From Peptoniphilus lacydonensis (GTDB lineage: Bacteria; Bacillota; Clostridia; Tissierellales; Peptoniphilaceae): a stretch of DNA of 64,000 bases. The stretch covers positions 620,001 to 684,000 of the forward strand of contig NZ_FNWF01000003.1 of the NCBI RefSeq assembly GCF_900106515.1, written 5' to 3'. Shown piece after piece: positions 1-8,804 of the stretch; positions within the stretch are counted from its first letter, which is position 1, and every line of letters begins with the position of its first letter. A program made the position numbers and the translations under genes. The notes below the pieces were generated by a model that searched no databases, had not been told where the DNA came from, and saw only the letters and a list, made by a program, of their open reading frames with translations.

Positions 1-328
1 GTCCCATGTATATTGAATAAATTAAAAACATTATAAAATAATATAAAACTCTTGAAAAAGTTTTTGCCCACGGGCTAACTGGTATGGATTCATAAAAAAG
101 AGCACTATCTCCAAAAAACATATTGTAATCTCCTACTACAACAGTTATTGCAGCTGCAATATAACCAAAAATCACAGAAGTAATGCAAAGTCCAAAAATT
201 GTACCTCCCCAATTAATATTTATTGTATTAAAAGCTAAACCTGTAACTCCAAATATTATTGGCAATATAAGAATAAACCAGTTAGATTTAAAATGTCTTT
301 TTATTTGATGTCCAAGTAATTTTCCCAT
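1..328 (-). CDS. ABC transporter permease, partial (3' end outside window)
   Basis: Reading frame starting with ATG at 328 and running off the left edge, about 109 codons visible. It begins MGKLLGHQIKRHFKSNW and continues into hydrophobic stretches typical of a membrane permease (several membrane segments in the visible part, separated by short polar loops). Its ATG overlaps the TAA of the preceding ATPase gene by one base (TAATG), so the two are translationally coupled; a GGAGG lies a few bases upstream. With the ATPase and the GntR regulator it forms a three-gene YtrA-type ABC operon. The transported substrate cannot be told from the sequence. Confidence 0.75.
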   Translation of the reverse strand, partial: MGKLLGHQIKRHFKSNWFILILPIIFGVTGLAFNTININWGGTIFGLCITSVIFGYIAAAITVVVGDYNMFFGDSALFYESIPVSPWAKTFSRVLYYFIMFLIYSIYMG

Positions 329-1014
329 TAAAATACCTCCGTAAAGTAATCTTCAATACTCTTATTTTCTTCACTTCTTATTTCGTCAACAGTTTTATTT
401 ATGGAAATTTTTCCATCTGATAAAAATAAAACTCTGTCAAGTAGTGGTTCAATTTGATTTATAAGATGAGTTGATAAAATTATGAGAGAATCTTCTTGAA
501 AATTATTTAAAATAATATCTATAATCTTTTTTCTTGCAGAAGGATCAACTCCAGAGATTGGTTCATCCAATAAATATATATCTGCATTTCTTGAAAGGCT
601 AAGTGCAATTTGCATCTTTTCTCTCATACCTTTACTCATTTCTTTTACCTTTGCTTTTTCAGGTAATTTAAATTCATTAAAAATTTTGTAAAATTTTTCT
701 TCATCAAAATCTTTAAAAAATAATTTGTAGATATTTACAACTTCTTTAACAGCAAGCTTGTCGCTTAATGCAAATTTATCTGGCTGATATGAAATAATGT
801 CTGCCATTTTATAATCCAACTCTTTTCCATCTACAAGAACTTCTCCCTTATAAGTTTGTTCAAGTCCTGCTAAAATTCTAAGCAAAGTTGACTTTCCAGC
901 ACCATTTGGTCCAACAAGTCCAACAATTTGTCCCTTGTCAAGTTCTAAATTTAAATCATCTAGGACTTTATTTTTATATCCCATGTTTAAATTTTTTATT
1001 TCTAACTTACTCAT
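328..1014 (-). CDS. ABC transporter ATP-binding protein (YtrB-like)
   Basis: 228-residue ABC ATPase. Walker A GPNGAGKST is at about residues 35-43, the signature is the variant SKGMREKMQ rather than LSGGQ, and Walker B with D-loop reads IYLLDEPISGVDPS. This variant signature is common in the ATPases that sit behind YtrA-type GntR regulators. I chose the ATG at 1014 (MSKLEIKN) because a GGAGGG lies five bases upstream; an ATG four codons earlier is possible. The start overlaps the TGA of the regulator gene (ATGA), and the stop overlaps the permease start. It energises the permease at 1-328; substrate unknown, possibly envelope or antimicrobial related as in other YtrA operons (inference). Confidence 0.9.
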   Translation of the reverse strand: MSKLEIKNLNMGYKNKVLDDLNLELDKGQIVGLVGPNGAGKSTLLRILAGLEQTYKGEVLVDGKELDYKMADIISYQPDKFALSDKLAVKEVVNIYKLFFKDFDEEKFYKIFNEFKLPEKAKVKEMSKGMREKMQIALSLSRNADIYLLDEPISGVDPSARKKIIDIILNNFQEDSLIILSTHLINQIEPLLDRVLFLSDGKISINKTVDEIRSEENKSIEDYFTEVF

Positions 1015-1370
1015 ACTTCCCTCCAATATTCATCTAAAAGTGTCATTGATTTTTCTTTCGTGAGATTTAATTCTTCTGCGACGCTAATTAAATTATCACA
1101 AGATTTATAAAAAGCTCCCTTAGCTATCTTTTCAATTAATTCTTCATCATCTGTTATAAATCTACCAGTGGTTCTATTAGATTTTGCAAGTCCCTCTCGC
1201 TCCAACTCTTGCAAAGCTCTTTGAACAGTGTTGGGATTTACTCCATAAATTTTTGCCAAATTTCTCACTGTGTCCATTTTTTCTCCGCTCTTCCAATCCC
1301 CACTTGAAATCTTTAACTTGAAATCTTCTAGAAGTTGTATATAAATAGGTCTATTATTATCAAATTCCAT
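1011..1370 (-). CDS. GntR family transcriptional regulator, YtrA subfamily
   Basis: 119-residue regulator with an N-terminal winged helix and only a short C-terminal tail, the size and layout of the YtrA subgroup rather than the FadR or HutC subgroups. The helix-turn-helix lies at about residues 35-60 (TVRNLAKIYGVNPNTVQRAL), preceded by the typical PIYIQL motif. It is first in an operon with an ABC ATPase and permease, overlapping the ATPase start by four bases. A palindromic TTGTATT-N16-AATACAA just upstream is a likely self-operator, so it probably represses its own ABC operon until a signal is bound. Confidence 0.9.
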   Translation of the reverse strand: MEFDNNRPIYIQLLEDFKLKISSGDWKSGEKMDTVRNLAKIYGVNPNTVQRALQELEREGLAKSNRTTGRFITDDEELIEKIAKGAFYKSCDNLISVAEELNLTKEKSMTLLDEYWREV

Positions 1371-1381
1371 ACTAAACTCCT

Positions 1382-1445
1382 TTGTATTGTTGTGTCAATT
1401 CCTTAATACAATAATTATTATATTCTCTTCATCGTCAAAATGCAA
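1382..1445 (-). promoter_or_regulatory. Promoter and inverted-repeat operator of the GntR-ABC operon
   Basis: On the minus strand a -35 TTGCAT (1445-1440) and -10 TATAAT (1422-1417) are separated by 17 bases. Immediately downstream is an inverted repeat with 7-base arms, TTGTATT (1411-1405) and AATACAA (1388-1382), spaced by 16 bases. Its position between -10 and the start codon fits autorepression by the GntR protein. Confidence 0.6.
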
Positions 1446-1530
1446 GAGTAAATTTAAAATTTTTACTATACTTATATTTTAAAAAATTCATAAATCTAAT
1501 TACTTCTAGGAAAACAAAATCTTTAAAAGT

Positions 1531-1568
1531 AAAAAACCTCTTGCCAAAATAATATAGCAAAAGGTTTT
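1531..1568 (-). terminator. Rho-independent terminator after the aminotransferase
   Basis: Inverted repeat of 12 bases (1533-1544 with 1557-1568, one G-U pair) followed on the minus strand by a short run of T. It lies 13 bases past the stop codon of the aminotransferase gene. Confidence 0.7.
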
Positions 1569-1580
1569 ATTAAAATTTTT

Positions 1581-2705
1581 TTATCTATCCATTATTTTTT
1601 TAAATTCATCTTTTAAAGAAATTTTTCTCTCTATTCCAAGTTCGTCAAAAACTTCATCTAACTTTTCATAAAGTTCCAAAAAATTTTCATAGGAAATATT
1701 ATTTCCCATATGACCTATTCTAAAAACTTTTTCAAAAATATCTCCTGCACCCTTTGAAATTAAAATTCCCTTATTTCTAAGTGATGCTAAAATATCTTCT
1801 GCAACGAAGCCTTCTGGCACAAGAACAGCTGTCAAAGTATTTGACCATGAATCTTTTGCATATAGTTCAAAACCTGCATGAGTAAAAATTTCTCTTGTAA
1901 CTTCCGCATATTTTTTATGAAGTGCGATGCTATTTTTTTCAAATAGTTTGTCGAGAGCAAGGTCCAAAGCATAAGTTAAATTTTCATTCATTGTATAAGG
2001 AAAGGCAAAACCATCTGAATAATTATAATAGTTTAAAAAATTCATATAATAACTTGGCACAGGTGTCTTTCTATTTTCAACTACTCTTTTAGCATTATCT
2101 GAAATTGTAATAAGAGTAATACCTGTCGGTGCAGATATACATTTTTGACTTCCGCCAAGTGCTATGTCGACTTTAAAATCATCAAAATCAAATTCTTCTC
2201 CACCCATTCCAGAAACTGTGTCCACAACAGATAAAATTCCATATTTATCTAACAAATTGCAAATGCTTTTAACATCATTAGTTATTCCAGAAGGAGTTTC
2301 ACAGTGAACCATTGTTGCAACTTTAAAATCATGATCTTTTTCCAAAAATCTTTTTAATTTTTCTATATTAAATCCTCGTCTAAAATCATCTTCGTAGATA
2401 ACAGCTTCACCACCATAAAATTTTACATAATCTGCAAAACCTGCCCCAAAGACCCCATTATTTAAGACAAGAACTCTGTCACCTTTTTCTACCAAATTGC
2501 AAATTGCAGCTTCAAGACCAATAATCCCTTCACCAAGCATTAAAAAAGATGTAGCATCTGTATTTAAGAGCTTTGAAATTTTCTTTTCTACTCTTCTATG
2601 TATCTTTTCGTATTCTGGATCAATATCTGGATTCGTGAGGGACTTTCCCATAAGTTCCATAACTTCTTCATCAATTGATGTTGGACCTGCACACAAAATT
2701 TTCAT
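1581..2705 (-). CDS. Class V PLP-dependent aminotransferase (alanine-glyoxylate / serine-pyruvate type)
   Basis: 374 residues starting at MKILCAGPTS, the usual N-terminus of the alanine-glyoxylate or serine-glyoxylate aminotransferase family. The PLP lysine is in GGSQKCISAPTG, and the cofactor-binding aspartate in VVDTVSG lies some 25 residues before it. Start 2705 is preceded by GAAGGAAG at good distance; the longer frame upstream begins with unrelated hydrophobic residues and crosses the terminator of ribU, so it is unlikely. Transcribed alone behind ribU. The exact amino donor and acceptor cannot be fixed from sequence. Confidence 0.85.
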   Translation of the reverse strand: MKILCAGPTSIDEEVMELMGKSLTNPDIDPEYEKIHRRVEKKISKLLNTDATSFLMLGEGIIGLEAAICNLVEKGDRVLVLNNGVFGAGFADYVKFYGGEAVIYEDDFRRGFNIEKLKRFLEKDHDFKVATMVHCETPSGITNDVKSICNLLDKYGILSVVDTVSGMGGEEFDFDDFKVDIALGGSQKCISAPTGITLITISDNAKRVVENRKTPVPSYYMNFLNYYNYSDGFAFPYTMNENLTYALDLALDKLFEKNSIALHKKYAEVTREIFTHAGFELYAKDSWSNTLTAVLVPEGFVAEDILASLRNKGILISKGAGDIFEKVFRIGHMGNNISYENFLELYEKLDEVFDELGIERKISLKDEFKKIMDR

Positions 2706-2760
2706 TTTACTTCCTTCTTTCTTATAAATTTCTTTTGAATAAATTATATTATATAGTCGT

Positions 2761-2790
2761 AAAAAAACAAGCTGCCACAAGACAGCCTGT
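2761..2790 (-). terminator. Terminator downstream of ribU
   Basis: Minus-strand hairpin ACAGGCTGTC / GGCAGCTTGT (2790-2781 with 2776-2767) with a four-base loop and a run of seven T. It lies just past the ribU stop codon. Confidence 0.85.
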
Positions 2791-2798
2791 AAAATAAA

Positions 2799-3404
2799 TT
2801 ATTTTTTAAAAATTGGACTCACTTTCTTATAAACTAACATCATAACTGCAGATGTTGTAAATCCTTTTATTAAATTGAAAGGAAGAACAGAGTAAATCAT
2901 CATAGAAAATAACCCTGTTATCTTTGAAGTGATTGCACTTCCCATTGCTATTATAGCATCCATTGGCATCACCTTTGCATAAAGTGGGAACACTACAAAA
3001 TAATTTGAAATCATTGCAAGTGTAGTCATAGCAAGAACTCCAATTGTAAGTGAAAAAATTGCCCCTTTATAAGTTTTATGTCTTTTATAAAGAAAGCTTG
3101 ATACAAAAGCAAAAGTTGCAGAAATTATAAAATTTGAAAGTTCTCCAATTCCCGCTGTCATAGTCCCCTTAAAAACAAGTGCCAAAATATTTTTTAATGC
3201 TGCTATTATAATTCCAAAAACTGGTCCCATAGTAAAAGCACCAATAAGAACTGGAAGATCTGATATATCTAGTTTCATAAAAGGTGGTGCCACAAAAGTA
3301 AGCGGCAACTGAAAATACATAAGCACAAAACCAATCACAGATAGCATTCCAATTTTTGTCATGTCTTTTGTTCTAATCATAGAACTTGAATTTACTTTAT
3401 TCAT
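2799..3404 (-). CDS. ribU: ECF transporter S component for riboflavin (RibU)
   Basis: 201-residue, very hydrophobic protein with about six membrane segments, the layout of ECF S components. The motif DISDLPVLIGAFTMGPVFG in the middle is characteristic of the RibU/ECF_trnsprt family. The assignment to riboflavin is strengthened by the FMN riboswitch directly upstream, which controls no other gene. It would work with a shared ECF energising module (EcfA, EcfA', EcfT), which is not encoded in this window. GGAGG precedes the ATG. Confidence 0.93.
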   Translation of the reverse strand: MNKVNSSSMIRTKDMTKIGMLSVIGFVLMYFQLPLTFVAPPFMKLDISDLPVLIGAFTMGPVFGIIIAALKNILALVFKGTMTAGIGELSNFIISATFAFVSSFLYKRHKTYKGAIFSLTIGVLAMTTLAMISNYFVVFPLYAKVMPMDAIIAMGSAITSKITGLFSMMIYSVLPFNLIKGFTTSAVMMLVYKKVSPIFKK

Positions 3405-3423
3405 TTTACCTCCTGTTGGGGCA

Positions 3424-3566
3424 TAAAAAAACCCCGAACCTTCGGGGTATGAAAGTTTAAATCATTCTTTCATCCAGACTTTACTGTCGGTATTGGAATC
3501 TAACCAATTCAGCTTTCGCTCGCGGACTTTACCGCCGGTTGGGACTTTAACCCTTCCCTGAAGATT
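3424..3566 (-). promoter_or_regulatory. FMN riboswitch (RFN element) with terminator
   Basis: Minus-strand leader of ribU. The aptamer (about 3566-3467) shows the RFN hallmarks: ATCTTCAGGG at its 5' side, CCGGCGGTAAAG, a GAGCGAAAGC stem, and AGTCTGGATGAAAGA at its 3' end. It is followed by a perfect 8-bp hairpin ACCCCGAA/TTCGGGGT (3431-3448) and six U residues (3430-3425), an intrinsic terminator 20 bases before the ribU start. FMN binding should favour this terminator and lower riboflavin uptake. Confidence 0.95.
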
Positions 3567-3593
3567 TAAATTAATATTTATTTCTTATATTTA

Positions 3594-3621
3594 ATTATAA
3601 CATTTGTTAAAAAATTTTCAA
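3594..3621 (-). promoter_or_regulatory. Promoter of the FMN riboswitch-ribU unit
   Basis: Minus-strand -35 TTGAAA (3621-3616), 16-base spacer, -10 TATAAT (3599-3594), about 28 bases upstream of the aptamer. Confidence 0.6.
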
Positions 3622-3649
3622 TGATAAATTGTATCAATTTTATATATTT

Positions 3650-5026
3650 TTAAATTTTTTGAGTTGCAGAGTCATAAACAATGACAGGCATCCCATTAAA
3701 AGTTTTTCCGTATAAATTCCCCATTACACTTGGCGGAACATTTATACAACCATGAGAACCATTTGAAAGATAAATATTTCCTCCAAAATTTGATCTCCAT
3801 GTAGCATCATGAAGCCCAATTCCCGACCAATTAATTGGAACCCAATAATTTACCTTAGACCTATAAGTTTCTCCAGTCAAATATCTATCTCTTTCACGAG
3901 ACCAAACTCTATCAGTGCCTGTTGGAGTTCCATTTCCTCTGTTGGGATTTCCTGAAACAATATTTGTTTCAAGTTCCATAACTCCATTATTGTAATACCA
4001 AAGTTTTTGCCTAGCGAGGTCAACTTCAATATAAGTTTTGCCAATATCATCTGCACTTCTACTAATGGCATCTTGTCTATAAACAGGTTTTAAAATTACC
4101 TCACCATCTTTATCTAAAGCTGCAATCAATTCTTCTTTCGTCTTTACTCTGTCAGTGAGCCAACCATATATCCCACCATCTACTTTTACATTTCCAATTC
4201 CTGTGGCGTTAAAAACTCTAGAAGTTTTAAAAGTATCATATTTAGATGAGAGATTCCCTACAAACTTTGCAACTTTTTCTTCGTCAACAACAAGATTCCC
4301 GTCATCTGTTTTAGAATACATGGCAATAATATTTTGTCCAGTAACTTCTTCCTTTCTGTCATCAAAATCATAAATAATTTTTTTCTTATAAACCTCTTTA
4401 TAAGAATTTAGCAGATTTTTAATATAATCACTATCAGAAGTTATTTTAGGTTCAATATAAAGATTTTCATCTTCTAAATTTAGTTTGTCATCCTTATCCG
4501 CAAAATGATTTAAAATAGAATTCCTGAGTTCATTTCTCTTTACAAAATCTCCATAAACTTCTTCTTCGATTTCAAAATCCCTTCCATTATAAATGACCTT
4601 GGCATCAGCAGAATGAACCTTCTCATTTTTTACAACCTTTAAATCATTTATCCTATTTGAAAGTGCATTATCATCATAGTGCATCTCATGTTCAATTTCA
4701 TAATTTTTTGGAACTAAAGAAGCGACAGGCCAATAAAAAGGAGTCTGATCCACAAATTCACTGCCAATATTATCTTCATAATTAATTTCACTTGCAGTGA
4801 TTTTTTCATTATTCTCCTTGTCCTTAGAAACTACTTCTAAAACAAAATTTTTGGACAAATCATTGTAATTTTTTTCAAACTCAGAAATTTTTGTAAGTCC
4901 AAAATCTCTTCCATTTACATAAGTCCTTGGCATAAACCTGTCCTTAAAAAAATAAAGTCCTGCTGCATATATAAAAATAATTAAAATAATTAAAATTGTA
5001 AAGAATATTTTAAAAGTCTTCTTCAT
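3650..5026 (-). CDS. L,D-transpeptidase with peptidoglycan-binding repeats (YkuD/Erf family)
   Basis: 458 residues. A short cytoplasmic N-terminus is followed by one membrane segment (about residues 6-25), so the enzyme is anchored with its catalytic part outside. The middle carries domains of the kind called putative peptidoglycan-binding in this family. The C-terminal about 130 residues are a YkuD domain starting at YIEVDLARQKLWYY and ending with the catalytic motif HGCINVP (His, Gly, Cys). It should form 3-3 cross-links or attach proteins to peptidoglycan. Start 5026 was chosen because of GGAGG upstream; an in-frame ATG eight codons earlier lacks one. Monocistronic. Confidence 0.9.
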   Translation of the reverse strand: MKKTFKIFFTILIILIIFIYAAGLYFFKDRFMPRTYVNGRDFGLTKISEFEKNYNDLSKNFVLEVVSKDKENNEKITASEINYEDNIGSEFVDQTPFYWPVASLVPKNYEIEHEMHYDDNALSNRINDLKVVKNEKVHSADAKVIYNGRDFEIEEEVYGDFVKRNELRNSILNHFADKDDKLNLEDENLYIEPKITSDSDYIKNLLNSYKEVYKKKIIYDFDDRKEEVTGQNIIAMYSKTDDGNLVVDEEKVAKFVGNLSSKYDTFKTSRVFNATGIGNVKVDGGIYGWLTDRVKTKEELIAALDKDGEVILKPVYRQDAISRSADDIGKTYIEVDLARQKLWYYNNGVMELETNIVSGNPNRGNGTPTGTDRVWSRERDRYLTGETYRSKVNYWVPINWSGIGLHDATWRSNFGGNIYLSNGSHGCINVPPSVMGNLYGKTFNGMPVIVYDSATQKI

Positions 5027-5131
5027 AATTCCTCCCAATATATTATACATCGAAGAAAAATTTTTTCGACAGAAACTTTAAAATGTAAGAATATTGTAAA
5101 CATTTATAGAACTTTTAAAAGCAAAAAGTGC

Positions 5132-5171
5132 AAAAAAAATCACTATCTAATTAAAACATCAGATAGTGATT
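5132..5171 (-). terminator. Terminator of tRNA-Leu
   Basis: Perfect 11-bp inverted repeat (5138-5148 with 5161-5171) followed on the minus strand by a run of eight T, six bases past the tRNA CCA end. Confidence 0.85.
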
Positions 5172-5176
5172 AACAA

Positions 5177-5260
5177 TGGTGCGGGAAAGAGGACTTGAAC
5201 CCCCACTCCAATGGAACTAGATCCTAAGTCTAGCGCGTCTGCCAATTCCGCCATTCCCGC
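5177..5260 (-). tRNA. tRNA-Leu (anticodon UAG)
   Basis: 84-nt type II tRNA with encoded CCA. Acceptor arm GCGGGAA pairs with TTCCCGC, the T arm contains GGTTCAAGTCC, the anticodon arm is CTAGA-CTTAGGA-TCTAG with anticodon TAG, and a long variable arm is present as expected for leucine. A hairpin terminator follows. Confidence 0.96.
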
Positions 5261-5475
5261 ATGAAGTGTTAAGAACAAAATATATTATACGTACATTTTT
5301 ATTCTTTGTCAATACTTTTTTATAAGTTTTTTATGAAAATTTTACAAACTCAAGTTAAAATATCAAAGATAAGATAAAATACTATAAAATTTTAAATTTA
5401 TCATATCACAATATCACATATTTATAAAATATAATGCAGTACTACAAACAAAAATTGTTTTAGGTTTTAATTTAA

Positions 5476-5504
5476 TTGAATTGTAATTCCCCATGTAATA
5501 TAAT
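5476..5504 (+). promoter_or_regulatory. Promoter of the zinc-ribbon protein gene
   Basis: -35 TTGAAT (5476-5481), 17-base spacer, -10 TATAAT (5499-5504), about 50 bases before the chosen start codon. Confidence 0.65.
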
Positions 5505-5555
5505 GATCTTGAACTTAAAATTTTATTTGATCATTTGTTAGAAAGAGTTGATTTT

Positions 5556-5957
5556 TTGAAAACAAAAGAAAAATTTAGACAATTTATGATGGGAAGATAT
5601 GGCAATGACCAACTTGGAAAATTTATATTGTTTTTAGTAATAATATGTTGTGGAATAAATATATTTCTTAAAAAAACTTGGCTAGCTACAACTGCCATAA
5701 TCCTTTTAATTTACTTTTATTACAGAGCCTTTTCAAAAGATGTAAATGCACGATACGCTGAAAATAAAAAGTACCTAGACGCAGTAGACCCACTTAGAAA
5801 AAAATTTTTTAAATCAAAAAATAAATATCAAAACAGAAAAGTTTATAAATACATAAAATGCCCAAATTGCAAGTTTGAAATGAAAGTGCCAAAAGGCAAA
5901 GGCAAAATACGAGTAACTTGTAAAAATTGTGGAAAAAAATTTGAGATAAAAAGTTAA
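5556..5957 (+). CDS. Small membrane protein with C-terminal zinc ribbon
   Basis: About 133 residues. Two adjacent hydrophobic segments (about residues 20-55) are followed by a charged linker and a C-terminal treble-clef or zinc-ribbon pattern: CPNC, then about 18 residues later CKNC. The start is uncertain: no ATG exists before MMGRYG, so translation probably begins at a TTG. I prefer the TTG at 5556 (reads MKTKEKFRQFMMGRYG), eight bases after GAAAGAG; the TTG at 5535 lacks a ribosome site. Similar short zinc-ribbon membrane proteins are common in Firmicutes and have no known function. Monocistronic with its own promoter and terminator. Confidence 0.75.
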   Translation: MKTKEKFRQFMMGRYGNDQLGKFILFLVIICCGINIFLKKTWLATTAIILLIYFYYRAFSKDVNARYAENKKYLDAVDPLRKKFFKSKNKYQNRKVYKYIKCPNCKFEMKVPKGKGKIRVTCKNCGKKFEIKS

Positions 5958-5980
5958 GAGGCGTCTATCGCTTCTTTTTT
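5956..5980 (+). terminator. Terminator of the zinc-ribbon gene
   Basis: 8-bp hairpin AAGAGGCG / CGCTTCTT (one G-U pair), 5-base loop, then a T run. It starts inside the stop codon. Confidence 0.8.
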
Positions 5981-5988
5981 CATAAACT

Positions 5989-6036
5989 TTATAAAAATAA
6001 AATCATCCCTTTAAAATATATTAAGGAGGATGATTT
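5989..6036 (-). terminator. Terminator of the YfcC-M20 operon
   Basis: Minus-strand 9-bp perfect hairpin AAATCATCC / GGATGATTT (6036-6028 with 6008-6000) followed by a T-rich tract, 16 bases past the M20 gene stop. Confidence 0.7.
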
Positions 6037-6051
6037 ATAATAATTTATTTC

Positions 6052-7215
6052 TTACATTTTTGATTTATATTCTTTAAACTCTCGAATTTGTTTTTCTATT
6101 AGTTTTGGATTTTCAATTAAGTCATACACTGTTGTAGCAATTATCTTTGCCCCATACTCTACACAATCATGAGCTTCTTTTGTTTTTCCCAAATCAACAA
6201 ACTCTTGAGAATGAGAAGACGTTCCTTCTTGTACAAAAGCTATTCTTGCACAAGATCCTGGCAACATATATGTTACATTCCCAAAATCTGTAGATCCTGT
6301 CTTTTCTCTTGGTTCTCTAATCCTAGGTGCTCCCAAATTTTTTGCATTTTTCATTATTAGTTCATTTAGAATATATGCAGGTATTTTTGATTCAAGTCTT
6401 CTATCCTCTATAATCTCATAAGTTGTTCCCGTCATTAAGGCTGCCCCTTTTATAATATCATCAAACCTTTCTACAACTTCATTTAAATATTTCGAATTAT
6501 AAGATCTTAAAGAAAAATGTCCTTCCGCTCGATCTGGTACTACGTTTGCTGGTCCAGGCAAAGACTGCACTGTATAATGCATTCTAGTATCTTCCTTTAC
6601 ATGTTCCCTTAAAAACTCTACTCCTTGAAAAGCCAGCAGTAATGCATCAAAAGCTGACCTACCCGCTTCTGGCTTTAACGCTGCATGAGATGACTTTCCA
6701 AAAAATTTAACAAATCTAGATGACAATGCCATAGATTTTACATCAACTTGTGTTGCCGGGCCACCGTGCATCATAAGTGCTATATCTATATCCTTTATAT
6801 AACCCTCTTCTAACATTATAATTTTACCCCCGCCACCTTCTTCTGCTGGCGTTCCATAAACAATTAAATTGAATGGTAAATCCCCTATAATATTTTTAAT
6901 TGCAATTGCTGCACCAATTATAGCTGGCCCTTGCATCTGATGTCCACATCCATGTCCCATGGGAAGGGCATCATATTCGCACAAAAGACCTATGTTATAT
7001 TTTGCATCTCCATTGGAATATTTTGCTCTAAAAGCTGTTTCTAAACTTCCAAGCCCTCTCTCAACTTTAAATCCCCCTTCTTCGAGGTAATCTTCCAGTA
7101 GTTTGCTTGCAAAATACTCTTCAAAGCATAGTTCAGGTTTATCAAAAATCTTATCTGATAATTCAAATAACTCTTCTTTTATTTTGTCTACTTCTTTTAC
7201 TACTAAGCTCTTCAT
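6052..7215 (-). CDS. M20 family metallo-amidohydrolase (AbgB-like)
   Basis: 387 residues, the usual size for M20D aminoacylase or amidohydrolase enzymes. Metal-binding motifs visible: GHGCGHQMQG around residue 90, TPAEEGGGG around residue 120, and a late HSQEF near the C-terminus. The GHGCGHQMQGPA form is typical of the p-aminobenzoyl-glutamate hydrolase (AbgB) and amidohydrolase subgroup. It lies 9 bases downstream of a YfcC-family carrier gene in the same operon, suggesting uptake and then hydrolysis of an N-acyl amino acid or dipeptide. A divergent LysR regulator sits on the other side. Substrate unknown. Confidence 0.88.
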   Translation of the reverse strand: MKSLVVKEVDKIKEELFELSDKIFDKPELCFEEYFASKLLEDYLEEGGFKVERGLGSLETAFRAKYSNGDAKYNIGLLCEYDALPMGHGCGHQMQGPAIIGAAIAIKNIIGDLPFNLIVYGTPAEEGGGGKIIMLEEGYIKDIDIALMMHGGPATQVDVKSMALSSRFVKFFGKSSHAALKPEAGRSAFDALLLAFQGVEFLREHVKEDTRMHYTVQSLPGPANVVPDRAEGHFSLRSYNSKYLNEVVERFDDIIKGAALMTGTTYEIIEDRRLESKIPAYILNELIMKNAKNLGAPRIREPREKTGSTDFGNVTYMLPGSCARIAFVQEGTSSHSQEFVDLGKTKEAHDCVEYGAKIIATTVYDLIENPKLIEKQIREFKEYKSKM

Positions 7216-7224
7216 AATTCTCCT

Positions 7225-8622
7225 TTACATTGGTCCAAAATTTATCATCTGAGCTCCAATCATCATTATTGAGCCAACTACTACCCATATTCCAAACAAT
7301 TTGCCCATAAATACCATCCATCTATCATACGGGATGTCTGTTGCCCCTAATATTCCCATCAATGCAGTAGATGTTGGCAATATATAATTACAAAATCCGT
7401 CTCCAAAATTAAATGCTAATACAGCTGTTTGTCTTGTGATTCCTATAGTATCTGCAAGCGGTGCAAATATCGGCATAATTGCAGCTGCCTGACCACTTCC
7501 TGAGGTTATAAACATATTAACGATAAGATTAACAATAAACATTAATGGTCCTTTTATCAAATGTGGAAAGAAATTTAACCAATTAGTCATTGCGTGAATA
7601 CTTGTATCCATAATATTACCAGCATCTAAGACACCAGAAACAGTTCTCGCAAGTCCTATAATAAGTGCTGCTCCAACCATTTTCTTAGCACCTTCAACAA
7701 AATACCTTGCTATTTGTGATGGAGAAAATCCTGCCACAAATCCTGCGACGATAGCTAGCCAAATAAATACTACCGCTGTTTCTTCCAATTTCCATTTTAA
7801 TTTTATTCCACCAAAAACAATTGTACCTAAAGCAGCAAATAAAATTAGCATAACCATCCATTTACTCCCATTCATAGGTGAATTAAACTCATCATTTGAA
7901 TCTGCATCTTTTACTCTAAGTTTGTCTAATTCATACATTGGACTTAATTCAGGATTATTCTTAACTTTTAAAGCATATCTAACTAGATATAAATTAGTAA
8001 CAATATAAAATATTAAAAAACATAAAGATCTATAACCCAGACCAGAATATGGTGGTAAACCAGCAATTTCTTGTGCAACTATTGTTGTATTAACATTAAG
8101 TGTTCCCGTTGAAAATCCAACCGCTCCACCTAGCAATATAATTGAAGCTCCAACAATCGAGTCAAATCCCATAGCTAAGGCAATCATAACCATAATTGGA
8201 GCAAACCCAATAAATGTATTAACTCCTTGAGTTGTGCAGATTAATCCAAATATAAATGTCAAAATTGGTATAAATAAGTATTCCTTACTCTTTGTTTTTT
8301 TAGAAACAGCACCAATAAGTGATTGTAATGCTCCACTCATTGTAATGATATTAAAGGATGCTCCTGAAAATAATATTAAAAATATTAAAGTTGACGTCTC
8401 ATTAAATCCATTTAATCCAATATTAAAAATCTTTAATGGATTTACTGGACTTTTTTCAATATAATGAAAACTATCAGGAGCGATAACCTTAACACCTTGT
8501 GCACTTTCTACTCTTTCATAAGCTCCTGCTGGTATTATCCAAGTTAACGCTACTGCACATAGTATAATCACTATAAGAATTACCAAAGTATGAGGAACTT
8601 TCTTTTTCTTTACTTTTTCCAT
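7225..8622 (-). CDS. YfcC family carrier (C4-dicarboxylate anaerobic carrier superfamily)
   Basis: 465 residues with about twelve membrane segments, a basic N-terminus (MEKVKKKKVPHTLVIL) and the PAGAYER motif soon after the first helix, both typical of YfcC/ArcD-like carriers. Conserved regions SGSGQAAAIMPIFAP and FNFGDGFCNYILPT lie in the C-terminal half. The family imports peptides, amino acids or dicarboxylates; substrate here unresolved. Adjacent M20 hydrolase in the same operon suggests the carrier brings in that enzyme's substrate. A GAGAGGTG ribosome site precedes the start. Confidence 0.85.
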   Translation of the reverse strand: MEKVKKKKVPHTLVILIVIILCAVALTWIIPAGAYERVESAQGVKVIAPDSFHYIEKSPVNPLKIFNIGLNGFNETSTLIFLILFSGASFNIITMSGALQSLIGAVSKKTKSKEYLFIPILTFIFGLICTTQGVNTFIGFAPIMVMIALAMGFDSIVGASIILLGGAVGFSTGTLNVNTTIVAQEIAGLPPYSGLGYRSLCFLIFYIVTNLYLVRYALKVKNNPELSPMYELDKLRVKDADSNDEFNSPMNGSKWMVMLILFAALGTIVFGGIKLKWKLEETAVVFIWLAIVAGFVAGFSPSQIARYFVEGAKKMVGAALIIGLARTVSGVLDAGNIMDTSIHAMTNWLNFFPHLIKGPLMFIVNLIVNMFITSGSGQAAAIMPIFAPLADTIGITRQTAVLAFNFGDGFCNYILPTSTALMGILGATDIPYDRWMVFMGKLFGIWVVVGSIMMIGAQMINFGPM

Positions 8623-8804
8623 ACAACACCTCTCTTAATAACAAAATAACGACAATCTCCCAATAAATTATAAAAACATCAAACCTCTTGATAACGTTTT
8701 TATAATCTTTGTCATGATAATATCATAAAGGCCTATTTTAAAACAAATACTTAATGTGCTATATGTTGCATATAAAAAATGATATGATGTGTTTGGTGAT
8801 ATAA

